From assembly GCF_004366815.1 (NCBI RefSeq), contig NZ_SORI01000021.1:1-54709 (forward strand): a DNA stretch of 54,709 nucleotides, written 5' to 3'. Positions 7,814 through 20,930 of this stretch are shown piece after piece. The stretch comes from Aminivibrio pyruvatiphilus. GTDB lineage: Bacteria > Synergistota > Synergistia > Synergistales > Aminobacteriaceae. The notes beneath the pieces are model-generated. The model was not told the origin of the DNA. It ran no database searches and saw nothing but the letters and a program-made list of their open reading frames with translations. A program made the position numbers and the translations under genes. The stretch's first letter is position 1. Every line of letters starts with the position of its first letter.

Positions 7814-9267
7814 TCCCCCTTCCGGGACAGAACGAGGGCATCGCCAGAGCGCCCCTCCTTTTCCTTCTCGGAGCGGTCTTCACGGCCCTCGCCCTCGGGG
7901 ACAGGGGAATGTCTCCCTCCGCGGCCGGAGCTGCCGCGTCCCTGCTGTGTCTCGGGATCCTTCTCCTTCTTTCCGGCCGCAGGCCGGCCCGGTTTCTCTC
8001 CTACTGCCTTGCCCTGACCCTTCTGGCGTTCCTGTGTTCCTTCCTTTCAAACTGGAGAATTCAGAGCTTTTTCGTATCCCGGGAGAGGGTTCTCGACGGC
8101 GGCGAGGTGATCCTTGAACGTCCGTGGGGATCCTCGAGGGCCGTGGTGGTGGACGGCGCGGCGGGACGGTACCTTCTTCGGCTCCGGCCGGACCAGTCCG
8201 TCATGGAAGGGGAGACCCTCACCTTTGTTGGCGAGGCCGTTCCCTTCAGGGTCAGGGAGGACTCACCTTTTCGGGAAGACCTGTACTGGAGAGCCCGGGG
8301 CGTGTCAGCCGAGGTCATCCCCGACGAACTGCTCTCCCGGCGGGAGGGAGTCTTCGGCCTGCCCTCCCTCCGGACGGCCCTTCGCAGAAATATCCTTCTC
8401 AACCTTCCTCCCGCCACCAGGGGGTACCTTCTCGCCGCCTTTCTCGGCGTGCGGGATCCCTCTCTCGCCGACGACCACAGAACCTGGGGGACGGCCCACC
8501 TCCTCGCCGTCTCCGGCTTCCACGTGGGGCTTGCCGCCGCGGCCGCCTGCAAACTTCTCTCCCTGGGCGCCCTTCGCCGGAGGCTGTCCTTCCGCGGACG
8601 GATCCTCGCGGCGAGCCTCATGCTCTGGGCTTACGCCCTGATGGCGGGCGGAGCTCCCAGCGCCCTCCGGGCGGCCCTCATGATCCAGTCCGTTCTCCTC
8701 GGCTATGCCCTCGGGCGGAAGGGGAGCCCCCTGAACGCCGTCTCACTGGCGGGACTTCTTCTCCTTCTCTGGAGGCCCGAGTGGTACGCAGACCTCGGAT
8801 GGAGGCTGTCCGTCACGGCAGCCCTTCTTCTGTCCGCCCTTGCCGAACGGGGCGCGGGCTGGAGGACAGCCCTCGCCGCGAGCCCCCTCGTCTGGCTTGC
8901 CACCTACCCCCAGACCGCCGCAGCCTTCGGCGCGGTCCCCCTCTCCGGCATTCTGGTCAACATGGTGGCCCTCCCGGTCTTCGCCTTCCTCTACCCCTTC
9001 GCCGCGGTGCTCTCCATACCCGCCCTGGCCGGGATACCCGGAGGGTATTACCTCGCCGGAGCCGCCGAGGGGCTCTTCCTGCTCTGGCAATGGACGGCGG
9101 ATGCTCTCACGTCATTCATCCCGTGGTCGGCTTCCTGGTCGCCCGCGGTTGCGGCAGCGGGAAGCGCCGCCTTTCTTGCCGTCCTCGCCCTCGGCCTCTT
9201 CCGGCCGGGACTCCGGACCTTCGGGGGAACGCTGCTTGTGCTCCTCGCCGGGATGTTTTTTTTCTGA
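7810..9267 (+). CDS. comEC: ComEC-family DNA uptake channel, short form
   Basis: ComEC carries single-stranded DNA across the inner membrane during transformation. The 485-residue protein has N-terminal membrane helices, a soluble OB-fold-like section (about 95-175), then the polytopic Competence domain. That domain includes the characteristic HLLAVSGFHVGL and many hydrophobic helices to the end. It stops at LLVLLAGMFFF. The C-terminal metallo-beta-lactamase domain of full-length ComEC (often over 700 residues) is absent, and no such gene follows. This short form is known elsewhere, so the gene may well work. It is coupled to comEA by a 4-base overlap. Confidence 0.88.
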   Translation: MIPLPGQNEGIARAPLLFLLGAVFTALALGDRGMSPSAAGAAASLLCLGILLLLSGRRPARFLSYCLALTLLAFLCSFLSNWRIQSFFVSRERVLDGGEVILERPWGSSRAVVVDGAAGRYLLRLRPDQSVMEGETLTFVGEAVPFRVREDSPFREDLYWRARGVSAEVIPDELLSRREGVFGLPSLRTALRRNILLNLPPATRGYLLAAFLGVRDPSLADDHRTWGTAHLLAVSGFHVGLAAAAACKLLSLGALRRRLSFRGRILAASLMLWAYALMAGGAPSALRAALMIQSVLLGYALGRKGSPLNAVSLAGLLLLLWRPEWYADLGWRLSVTAALLLSALAERGAGWRTALAASPLVWLATYPQTAAAFGAVPLSGILVNMVALPVFAFLYPFAAVLSIPALAGIPGGYYLAGAAEGLFLLWQWTADALTSFIPWSASWSPAVAAAGSAAFLAVLALGLFRPGLRTFGGTLLVLLAGMFFF

Positions 9268-9321
9268 ACCTCTGCCGTCAACAGGCGGACCCGTTCTTTC
9301 CCGGCAGTGCTCCCGGAAACG

Positions 9322-9347
9322 AAAAGCGCTCCCCCGGGGAGAGCGCC
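9322..9347 (-). terminator. Terminator of the giant flagellin gene
   Basis: On the minus strand a GC-rich hairpin (arms GGCGCTC and GAGCGC-like, 9347 to 9326, one two-base bulge) is followed by TTTTCGTTT. It lies 45 bases past the flagellin stop. Confidence 0.7.
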
Positions 9348-9391
9348 GAAGAAAGATCCGATATTTCCCGGATGCCCCCGCAGGGGGAGGT

Positions 9392-12300
9392 TTACTGCCC
9401 CAGCAGGTTCAGCACGTTCCGGGGGGCCTGATTCGCCTGGGTCATCATCGCCATGTTCGCCTGCGTCAGAATGGAAATCCGGACGTAGTTCATCATTTCT
9501 TTTCCGAAGTCCAGGTCCCGAAGGCGGGAATCCGCCGCCGTCAGGTTCTCCGAAGCCACAGCCAGAGCAGAAGCGGCGTGCCCCAGGCGGTTGGTCAGTG
9601 CCCCGATCCTCGCCCGCTGCCGGGACACCCTGTCAATGGCCCTGTCGAGAATCGTCATCGCCCGCCCGGCGCTGTCTCTGTCAGTAACCCGCAGGTCGGC
9701 CACTCCAAGGGTTTCCGCATCCATGGCTCCCAGGGAGAGCAGCAGATCTTCACCCTGGTTCGCCCCTATCTGCAGAACTGTGGAGTTGTCCGCGAGGTGC
9801 ACCGTCCGAAAGACCTGGGAGCTCATTCCGGTGATGAACCGCCCGCTCTCCCTGCTGTACCGGATTCCCAGGACGCCGAGAAAGGAGTCGAACCCGAGCC
9901 GGATCGCATCGCCCCAGATACCGCCGAGTTCCTTGCCGCCTTCGATCTTCAGGCCGTGAGCGACTGTACGGCCCGAGTGGGCATCTGTGACGGCGACGGT
10001 GAACATGGTTTCTTTCGCTTCGTTGATGACCGTCATCCCCAGGGCATTCAGGATCCTCTCGTCTCCATGGAATTTATAGGCTCCCCCGGCGCCGGAAAGG
10101 GCGGACCGGAGGATCATTGTCCCCTCTACGGCATCTATCCGGTTCATCCCCGCAAGAGGTCCCGTGAAGGTGGCGAACTTGTTCTTGTCGGAGGACGACA
10201 TCAGGTGCTTCATCGTTCCGTCGCCGAGTTCACTGTAAATGAGATTGTTGAGGCGGTCCAGAACCGTGTGGATTTCGTCGTTTCCGTACAGCGTCAGTCC
10301 TGCCTCCCTGTTCCCCTGGCGGATGAGGATTGTCGCAGGCTCGTCAAGGAGGAACTTGCCGTTGGCATCCCAGAACTGTTCCATATCCTCCAGTCTTGAG
10401 TAGCGGTGGGCCACCCCGCCGTCAATGCCTTCCCGGTAGACGGAAGAGAACACGGCGGCGTCGCGGACGACCCTGGGAGTATCGTCCGTCCCGGGTATGC
10501 CCGTCGGGGTTCCTCCATGGAAATCACCGAAGCTGAGAGAGACCGTCCCATCGTACACCTTGCCCCCGGGAACGCTGTTCATGCCGTAACTGAACGGGGA
10601 CGGTCCTGTCTGGTAGGTGTGCAGAACGGTTTGGCGGTTGTCCAGCACCCCTTCATCAAAGCGCCAGCTCATCGGGTAGAGCCCCGAGTCCGTATTGCCG
10701 CCGAAAAGATTGATTTCATCCACGGCATATCGGTTCGTAACCGGGTCCATGTCGGAGCGGCCGTCGGCAACCAGCGAGAGTGTGAAGCGGTCTCCCTCCC
10801 GAAGGCGGCTGATGTCAGTGAAGTCGAAGAAATTGAACCGCAGTCCGTCGAAGTCGGGCGAGAAACGGAGGATCACGTCGGTGTTGCTCTCGTTGAGCCC
10901 GTATACTTCGGACTCCACGTAGCGGTACCCGCCGTCCCGATCCATGATGTGCCCCTGGATGCGGAATCGTGCGCTGCCGTTCATCACCTCGAGCACGTCG
11001 AACAGCAGCATTGCGTTCCGTGTTTCGTCCGGGGCATATTCAATCCGCTCCAGGAAGTCCCGTTCCCCCTCGCCGGATTCCATATCCTGGAAGAAAAAGC
11101 TGTTGACCAGGGCTCCCGCTTCGGGAGACGTCCTCCCCTGGTAGTTCACTTCCGCCGTGATATAGGGCATCCATCCTGCACCTTCGCCTGCCCGCGTCCC
11201 GGCGGCGAAGCCTCCTCCCGCCACGTTCAGCAGCAGTTCGCCTGTGGCGGCGTTCGTCGTGATGTTGCTGTTTCCCGGATCGACGAAAAAACCCAGGAGG
11301 CGCATCGCCATGCCGTCTTCAACCCCCGCATCGAAGCGGTATTCCATGGTGCGGGAGGGGGAACCGCCCAGCCCCCACGGATTGGCGTCGATAGTGACGA
11401 TGGAGTCGGAGAGAAACGCGCCCGAAACGCCCGGATTGCTGTTCTCGTACGTGCCCCCGGCCCGGGCGGCGATGTTGACCACAAAACGGTCGTCCGTTTC
11501 GAGCTCTAGGGGTGAAAACGCGTCGAACCGGATTTCCGCGGCCCCGCCGCCGGCGTTCAGGATCAGCGTGTTTGCTGCGCTCACTGTCCCGTGGCCGTTC
11601 AGGTCGATGTTTTCCTCGAATTCCACACTGGTTCCGTCGCGGGTGTAGCCTTTCGCCCGGACGTTGTACAGGTTCTGTCCCGTCACGGTGAAGAGGATGG
11701 ATGCGTTCACGTCTTCCTGCCGCCACACTTCTATGGCCCCCGGAGGAAGAACCGTCCCGGGATCCTTTCCTGCGAGGTAGTAGGACGTCTCTTCTCCGTA
11801 CCAGGTTTGGGCGTACCACCGGTCGTTTGCCTGACCCGCCGTGTCCCACCCCGCGCCGGCCGCGCCGTAGCGTTCCGATGTACGGAGAATATCGGTGAAG
11901 GTGTTCACGCCGTCAAGGCCGTTCTGGATGAAGGATACCCGTGAGACATCGGAGCCGAAGGTACCGACCCCCGTCCGGAAGAGGTGGGGAAGGGCGAAGG
12001 TTCCTCCGGCACCGTCCAGTACTCCGTTGTTGAAAATCATGGAGCCGCCGCCGTAGGTATTTGTGCCGGAATTCGGCGAACCAAGGGAGGCGGAGTCGTA
12101 GGTGGACCCGGTCGCACCGTCCCGGATGCGGAAGTCCAGCCTGTCGTGCGCCCCGGCTGACGCCGCCGAGGTGAAGAGGGCCCAGGAGTCTCCGGCGGCG
12201 AGGTCCATTCCGGTCGTGCTGTCGGGAATAAAGACGGAGGTGAAAGGGAGCGCCCCGATGCCGGTCAGGGGGTTCGACGTGCCTGCGTCGCCCTCCCACC

Positions 12301-14803
12301 ACACGTCGGACCGGGATCCGTTCACGGCGTTTCCGTTCCTGTCGATCCCGGTGTAGGTGGTGGTGACCGATGCCCGGTCGCGGGCCTGCCACGTGGTGCT
12401 GTTCGCTGCCGCTCCTGCGGTAATTGAGACCGGTCCGCTCATAAGCTGCGACGTCCCGGTGCTCGGAAGGAACTGAACGCGGCGCCGCTCCGGAGAGCCG
12501 TCCGTGTTCGTGATGCGGAGCCTTCCGTTATGATGAGTCCCGTCATACCCCGGAGTACTGGCCGCGTCGGTCCAATCCGCATCGAGGATGTCCAGTCCGT
12601 CCAGGTCCGCCCGGAGTTCCTCGATGTTCCGTCCGGCGGAAAGGGTGGCGTAGGCTCTGCCGTAGTCTCTGGAAAGTCCGCTCACGTCGCCGGAGGAGCG
12701 GTCAAGGGTCTGGTTCCCTCCGAAGAGTTCGGTAATGGTGCTGCCTGCACCCTCGGAAAGCGAAATCCTGTACCTGGAGGTCACCGTCGAGGTCCGGAGA
12801 TTGATCTGCCCGGTGCCTCCTCCCGTGACCAGTTCAAAAACAGGCCCCGAGGGGTCGGCGAGATCGTCCTGGCCGAAAGCGCTGTTCGCCGCGGCCTGGA
12901 GGGCCGCCTGCACATTGTTGATATCCCTGCTGCCCACGGAAAATGATGTTGTGTATTCGTGCAATACACGGTGCGAGCTTGCCGAGCTCCCGGCCAACAG
13001 CATGGTGCCGCCGATTCCCAGTTCCTGCTCGAAGGACTCTGCTCCGCCGTCGGCCAGGACTTGCACCATGTACGAGCCCGAAATACCTCCCGCCCCTGAC
13101 GAATTGTTGTTTATCTGAAGCCGTCGTCTGCCTCCGCCGAGATCCGACGCGGCAAAGTCGATGTTGTACGCCGCAAGGTCCCCGTCAAGGGCAGCCGCGG
13201 CGGAAACAATGTCCAACCCGCCTACGTCGACGGTGTGTTCTCTCTGGAAATCCCGTGCCGTGCCCGTGGCCGTGCCTCCGTCGGCGATGACGCCGGCCAG
13301 TCCGAGGTCTGCGGCTCCTCCGGCCCCGGCAATGTCGAGGTCGTCTCCGCTGCCGTTGACAAGGTCGATCCGCCACAGCCCGCCTCCCTCGTCCACGGCG
13401 GACGCCGAACCCCATCCCCATCCCGTCAGAGCCGTGTTGATCGTTGCCGCCGCCGCTTGCATGTCCAGGTTCGAAACATCGAGGCTGTGGGTTATGCCGT
13501 CCCGGGTGATGGAAAACGAACTTCCGGCGGCTGTCCTGAACGTCGTCTGCAGAGTGACATTTTCAGCAGCGGCAGCCTGGTAGGTGAACTCAAGATTTGC
13601 CGTTGACACCGCCTCTGAATAATAGGAGGTGACCAGGTTCACGTCGGAGGAAAGGACATCCCGGCGGTCGACGGAATTTACCCTGAAATGGGTCCACAGG
13701 TTTGTCCCGAAGTTCGGATCCGTCTGGAAATCAACGTCGCCGCCGCCTGCGCCTATATTCACAGTCCCGCCGCCCGCGCCGCCGATGTCCGTCCAGGCGA
13801 GGCGCGTCTGCGAATTCACCGCTCCGCCGGAGGTTGACGCCGACATGGAAAGGTCCACGCCGGAGCGCCCCATGGGGTCCACGCGGTCGATCACGTCCGT
13901 TCCCGACACGCCTCCGGATTCTCCCCCGAAGTACGCCATGAACGGCACTTCGTCCGCAATGCGTACCTGGTATTCGCCGTAGGGAAGGATGTCCGGCAGG
14001 GCGCTGGCCTCAAGGCTGAGCACCCCGAGGTCCGCCGCAGGGGTGGTTGTTTCCGTGCCGTCGGCTTCGTGGTAGGAGATGCCTCCGAAGGGAACCTCCC
14101 GGGTCTCCAGCCTGTAGTCGCCGTCGATGAGGTGGAGGCTCCGCAGGTTGCCGAGGCCGGAGAACGCCCCGCTCTCGGGGGAGAACTGCACATTCTCCGA
14201 CACCGTACCATGTTTCAGATAGAAGATGTTCGTCTTTTGCACCTCTCCCTCCCCTGCGGTGGGGGTGATGCTCAGCCTGAAATTTCCCTCGCCCACCACG
14301 TTCTGGCCGAAGGCGTCCCTGGAGCGGAGCGAACCGTCCACGAACACTCTGATATGGGGGGAATCGGTGCTCCAGAGTACGGAGGCATCTCCGGAGAGCA
14401 GCTGTTTGCGGTTGAACTGCGTAGTGGACGAGATGAGGGTGATCTGTTCCTTAAGCTGATCAATCTCCTGCTGAAGGTAGGTCCTGTCCTGGAGGGTGAG
14501 GGTATCGTTGGCTGCCTGCACGGAAAGCTGTCGCATGCGCTGGAGAAGGGCGTGGGTCTCGTTCAGCCCGCCTTCGGCCGTCTGCAGCAGGGAGACGCCG
14601 TCCTGGGCATTCCGGACCGCCTGGTCAAGGCCCCGCACCTGGGCGCGGAGTTTTTCCGAAATGGCCAGTCCTGCGGCATCATCGGCGGAGCTGGTGATGC
14701 GAAGTCCTTCCGCGAGGCGGCGCATGGCTCGGGCGGAGCTTTGCTCCAGTCCTTTGGCTGCATTGACGGCAAACAGAGCGGAAATATTGGACATGATGCG
14801 CAT
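9392..14803 (-). CDS. fliC: Giant flagellin, about 1,803 residues
   Basis: This is a filament subunit of the flagellum, secreted by the flagellar export system. The first 150 or so residues are canonical D0/D1 flagellin (MRIMSNISALFAVNAA; RLAEGLRITSSADDAAGLAI; TQFNRKQLL). The last 100 or so are the matching C-terminal helices, ending NQAPRNVLNLLGQ. Between them are roughly 1,550 residues where ordinary flagellins have 100-300. This central part is Gly/Asp/Ser/Thr-rich and beta-like. It contains several modules that resemble Flagellin_IN repeats (near 436, 522, 616 and 718), and a duplicated unit at about 1036-1160 and 1264-1385. No HExxH protease motif is present. I chose the ATG at 14803, since GGAGG ends nine bases before it; an ATG three codons earlier would abut GGAGG. 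The frame is unbroken. Its position in the filament (main or accessory subunit) is unknown. Confidence 0.93.
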   Translation of the reverse strand: MRIMSNISALFAVNAAKGLEQSSARAMRRLAEGLRITSSADDAAGLAISEKLRAQVRGLDQAVRNAQDGVSLLQTAEGGLNETHALLQRMRQLSVQAANDTLTLQDRTYLQQEIDQLKEQITLISSTTQFNRKQLLSGDASVLWSTDSPHIRVFVDGSLRSRDAFGQNVVGEGNFRLSITPTAGEGEVQKTNIFYLKHGTVSENVQFSPESGAFSGLGNLRSLHLIDGDYRLETREVPFGGISYHEADGTETTTPAADLGVLSLEASALPDILPYGEYQVRIADEVPFMAYFGGESGGVSGTDVIDRVDPMGRSGVDLSMSASTSGGAVNSQTRLAWTDIGGAGGGTVNIGAGGGDVDFQTDPNFGTNLWTHFRVNSVDRRDVLSSDVNLVTSYYSEAVSTANLEFTYQAAAAENVTLQTTFRTAAGSSFSITRDGITHSLDVSNLDMQAAAATINTALTGWGWGSASAVDEGGGLWRIDLVNGSGDDLDIAGAGGAADLGLAGVIADGGTATGTARDFQREHTVDVGGLDIVSAAAALDGDLAAYNIDFAASDLGGGRRRLQINNNSSGAGGISGSYMVQVLADGGAESFEQELGIGGTMLLAGSSASSHRVLHEYTTSFSVGSRDINNVQAALQAAANSAFGQDDLADPSGPVFELVTGGGTGQINLRTSTVTSRYRISLSEGAGSTITELFGGNQTLDRSSGDVSGLSRDYGRAYATLSAGRNIEELRADLDGLDILDADWTDAASTPGYDGTHHNGRLRITNTDGSPERRRVQFLPSTGTSQLMSGPVSITAGAAANSTTWQARDRASVTTTYTGIDRNGNAVNGSRSDVWWEGDAGTSNPLTGIGALPFTSVFIPDSTTGMDLAAGDSWALFTSAASAGAHDRLDFRIRDGATGSTYDSASLGSPNSGTNTYGGGSMIFNNGVLDGAGGTFALPHLFRTGVGTFGSDVSRVSFIQNGLDGVNTFTDILRTSERYGAAGAGWDTAGQANDRWYAQTWYGEETSYYLAGKDPGTVLPPGAIEVWRQEDVNASILFTVTGQNLYNVRAKGYTRDGTSVEFEENIDLNGHGTVSAANTLILNAGGGAAEIRFDAFSPLELETDDRFVVNIAARAGGTYENSNPGVSGAFLSDSIVTIDANPWGLGGSPSRTMEYRFDAGVEDGMAMRLLGFFVDPGNSNITTNAATGELLLNVAGGGFAAGTRAGEGAGWMPYITAEVNYQGRTSPEAGALVNSFFFQDMESGEGERDFLERIEYAPDETRNAMLLFDVLEVMNGSARFRIQGHIMDRDGGYRYVESEVYGLNESNTDVILRFSPDFDGLRFNFFDFTDISRLREGDRFTLSLVADGRSDMDPVTNRYAVDEINLFGGNTDSGLYPMSWRFDEGVLDNRQTVLHTYQTGPSPFSYGMNSVPGGKVYDGTVSLSFGDFHGGTPTGIPGTDDTPRVVRDAAVFSSVYREGIDGGVAHRYSRLEDMEQFWDANGKFLLDEPATILIRQGNREAGLTLYGNDEIHTVLDRLNNLIYSELGDGTMKHLMSSSDKNKFATFTGPLAGMNRIDAVEGTMILRSALSGAGGAYKFHGDERILNALGMTVINEAKETMFTVAVTDAHSGRTVAHGLKIEGGKELGGIWGDAIRLGFDSFLGVLGIRYSRESGRFITGMSSQVFRTVHLADNSTVLQIGANQGEDLLLSLGAMDAETLGVADLRVTDRDSAGRAMTILDRAIDRVSRQRARIGALTNRLGHAASALAVASENLTAADSRLRDLDFGKEMMNYVRISILTQANMAMMTQANQAPRNVLNLLGQ

Positions 14804-14890
14804 GGCGGGCATCCTCCGGCTGTGGGAAAAAATGAAAGATCTTTGAACATCTTCATTGTACGTCAGGGAAAGACACGATATGCCGTTTAC

Positions 14891-14917
14891 TTCTCGGTTT
14901 CTTTCTATCAGCTCTTA
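14891..14917 (-). promoter_or_regulatory. Sigma-28 (FliA) type promoter of the giant flagellin
   Basis: Reading the minus strand, TAAG (14917-14914) is followed by exactly 15 bases and then ACCGAGAA (14898-14891). The FliA consensus is TAAA-N15-GCCGATAA, so 3 of 4 and 6 of 8 positions agree with perfect spacing. The fliD promoter here has the same layout, which supports this call. Confidence 0.78.
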
Positions 14918-15075
14918 AATTTGCCTGTTTTGGTCATTCTTTTGCTTGTATGGTGTCTTTGCCGGTTCAGGCATTTCAGATCCCTGCAAACAGCGACTGT
15001 CGGCCGGCCTGACAGATTTCTCCTTCACGGAGGTCCGCTCCCCGCAAAAGGGACGAAATTTCCCTTCCGACAGGG

Positions 15076-15081
15076 TATAAT
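15076..15081 (+). promoter_or_regulatory. Probable -10 box for coaX
   Basis: TATAAT is preceded by CAGGG and lies 39 bases before the start codon. No convincing -35 box is visible at 16-18 bases. Confidence 0.5.
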
Positions 15082-15120
15082 ATCCTGATGTTGAAATCCT
15101 TCAAAGAGGAGGACGGTACC

Positions 15121-15888
15121 ATGCTTCTCGTCCTTGACGTCGGAAACACCACCACGGTCATCGGCATCTACGACGGCGAGACCCTGGTGAAGCACTGGAG
15201 GCTCATGTCGGAGAGGCACACCTCCGACGAACTGGGCATATACCTGCTGAACCTGCTGGATATCTGCGGCATCCCCCGGGCGTCCATCGACGGGGCCATC
15301 TACTCGAGCGTCGTTCCCTCCCTCGACATGGCCCTCTCCGAAGGCCTGAGGGAATACCTTTCCGTGGATCCGGTCAAGGTAACGCCATCCCTTGACCTCG
15401 GCATCGAGATCGCCTATTCGCCCAGGCATGAAGTGGGGGCCGACCGGCTCGTGAACTCCGTGGCGGGGAAGGCCAGGTACGGCGCCCCCCTCATCGTGGT
15501 GGACTTCGGCACGGCCATCACCCTCGACATCCTGAACTCCGAGGGCGCCTACCTCGGCGGGACCATCTCCCCCGGACTGGTGACCGGCATGGAGGCCCTC
15601 TTCGGGCGCACGGCGAAGCTGCCCCAGGTCTCCCTGGAGCCGCCGAAGAGCGTCATCGGGAACAACACCATCGGCTCCATCCAGGCGGGTATCCTCTTCG
15701 GCAACGCGGGGCTCGTGGATTTTCTCGTCAGGAAGACCTGGGACGAGCTGGGCTGCAGAACGCCGGTGGCAGCCACCGGGGGCCACGCGGCCGCCATCGC
15801 CTCCATTTCCGAAACCATCACCGCCGTGGACCCGTGGCTCACCCTGGAGGGGCTCCGGCTCATCCACGAGAGGAACCGCCCAAGGTGA
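15121..15888 (+). CDS. coaX: Type III pantothenate kinase
   Basis: CoaX phosphorylates pantothenate, the first step of coenzyme A synthesis. The 255-residue protein has the ASKHA-fold motifs: phosphate 1 DVGNTTT (6-12), the pantothenate-binding segment GADRLVN, phosphate 2 VVDFGTAITLD, and an adenosine motif ending ATGGHA. The start ATG at 15121 has GAGGAGG eight bases upstream; the open frame extends further up but without a ribosome site. It begins the run coaX-dus-lysS-ligA. Its stop overlaps the GTG of dus (GTGA). Confidence 0.94.
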   Translation: MLLVLDVGNTTTVIGIYDGETLVKHWRLMSERHTSDELGIYLLNLLDICGIPRASIDGAIYSSVVPSLDMALSEGLREYLSVDPVKVTPSLDLGIEIAYSPRHEVGADRLVNSVAGKARYGAPLIVVDFGTAITLDILNSEGAYLGGTISPGLVTGMEALFGRTAKLPQVSLEPPKSVIGNNTIGSIQAGILFGNAGLVDFLVRKTWDELGCRTPVAATGGHAAAIASISETITAVDPWLTLEGLRLIHERNRPR

Positions 15889-16914
15889 CCCGTTTCCCTC
15901 CCGTTCTTACGTCACCTTCCCGGCCCGGATGGGAGACTGGGGGGCTGGTTCTCGATTCCCCCCTGATGCTCGCCCCTCTCGCAGGGGTCACCATCCCCCC
16001 CGTGCGGCTTTTTTATTCCCGCCTCGGGGCTTCAGCGACCCATACAGAGATGATCAGCTGCGCAGGGCTGATCAGGACAAACCGGAAAACTGCGGGTATG
16101 CTGCAGGTGCTTCCCGGAGAGGGTCCTGTCATCGTGCAGCTTTTTGCCGGAGACCCGGATACGCTCTCGAAAGGAGCTGAAACGGCGCTGGCGGAGGGGA
16201 CATTGTTTCGTGCCGTGGGCATAAACATGGCCTGCCCCATGCCGAAGGTGCTGAAAAAAGGAGCGGGAGCCCGCCTCCTGGAGAACCCTGACACCGCTTT
16301 TGCCATGGTGAAGGCCCTTACACGCTTCGGTTTCCCTGTATGGCCGAAGATACGCAAATGTCCTCCCGGCTACCCCCTGACCACGGAGGAGTTCTGCCGG
16401 GGGCTTCTGGACGCCGGCGCTTCCCTGGTCTGCCTTCACGGACGGACCCCCGCCCAGCGGTATGCCGGGGAAGCGGACAGGGATATCGTCGCACGGATGG
16501 CTAAAATGTTCCCCGGGAAAATATGCGCAAGCGGTGATGTCTATTCTCCCAGGGACATCTCTTTTTACCTTGATGCTGGATGTTCGTCCGTGCTCCTTGC
16601 GAGGGGTGCCGTGGCGGACCCTTTCCTTTTTGCCCGGACCCTGGCGTTTCTCGGCTATGACGTGCATAATATCTACGGAAATCCATCCCCGGATTTTCAG
16701 ATACTGTTGTTGCTCGATTTCGGCGACGGCGTATCGGCTTTGTGCGGGCAAAGGATGGCGGCGCTTTTTGCTAAACGCATTCTTGCCGGGCTGTTTCGAG
16801 GCATGGCTGGTGTGGGCGGTCTTCGAAGGGCTGCCGCATCAGTGTCCTCATGGACGGATCTCCGGGGAATTATTGAACAAAGCGGTGAGTATTTTGAAAG
16901 GAGAGAAAAATACA

Positions 16915-16931
<17 letters not shown>
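15885..16931 (+). CDS. dus: tRNA-dihydrouridine synthase
   Basis: This FMN enzyme reduces uridines in the tRNA D-loop. The 348-residue protein has the family landmarks: LAPLAGVTIPPVR near the N-terminus, the catalytic-cysteine segment NMACPMPKVLKKGAGARLL, HGRTPAQRYAGEAD and the FMN phosphate site CASGDVYSP...LLARGAV. It looks closest to the DusB group. The GTG at 15885 is chosen because it overlaps the coaX stop and has AGAGGAA upstream. The weakly conserved first 25 residues make a later start (for example the ATG at 15966) possible. It runs 17 bases into lysS. Confidence 0.88.
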
Positions 16932-20560
<3,629 letters not shown>

Positions 20561-20615
20561 AGACCTCTTCAAGAAATACCCCACCGGTCGTTTCGTCGAA
20601 CAGGAGGAAAAGCCA

Positions 20616-20927
20616 ATGACGATCAGCGAAAAGGACGTTCGGCACGTGGCCGGTCTCGCCCGGCTGCGCGTGGAGGAGAAAGAAATAGAGCCCCTCGTGC
20701 GCCATTTTGAAGCCATCCTGGGCCATTTCGCCACCCTTTCCCGGGCACGGGAGGAAGGGCGGCTGAACCTCGACGGGGTGGACCCCTTTCTCTTTTCCGA
20801 GAGGGAAGTCCCTCCCCTGAGGGAGGACGAGCCCATCCGGTCCGCTGTCCGGAATGACGTACTGGAAGCCGCCCCGGAGCGGAAGGACAGCTTCTTTGTC
20901 GTTCCCCGGATTCTTGAGGAGGAGTAG
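20616..20927 (+). CDS. gatC: Asp/Glu-tRNA amidotransferase subunit C
   Basis: GatC is the small scaffold that wraps around GatA in the GatCAB complex, which turns Glu-tRNA-Gln or Asp-tRNA-Asn into the amide forms. The 103-residue protein has the family pattern DVRHVAGLARLRV at 7-19 and LREDEP near the middle. The ribosome site is AGGAGGAAAA upstream. It leads an uninterrupted gatC-gatA-gatB operon. Confidence 0.94.
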   Translation: MTISEKDVRHVAGLARLRVEEKEIEPLVRHFEAILGHFATLSRAREEGRLNLDGVDPFLFSEREVPPLREDEPIRSAVRNDVLEAAPERKDSFFVVPRILEEE

Positions 20928-20930
20928 GCC

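Larger units (their letters stand above)
14804..15120. other. Divergent intergenic region between flagellin and coaX
   Basis: This 317-base gap is AT-richer than its surroundings. It holds the sigma-28-type promoter of the flagellin gene with a leader of about 80 bases, and the coaX promoter near 15076. I see no further gene in it. Confidence 0.6.

Noticed and set aside
9392-14803. Flagellin with a built-in zinc protease (flagellinolysin type)
   Set aside because: No HExxH motif was found in the central region on reading through it.
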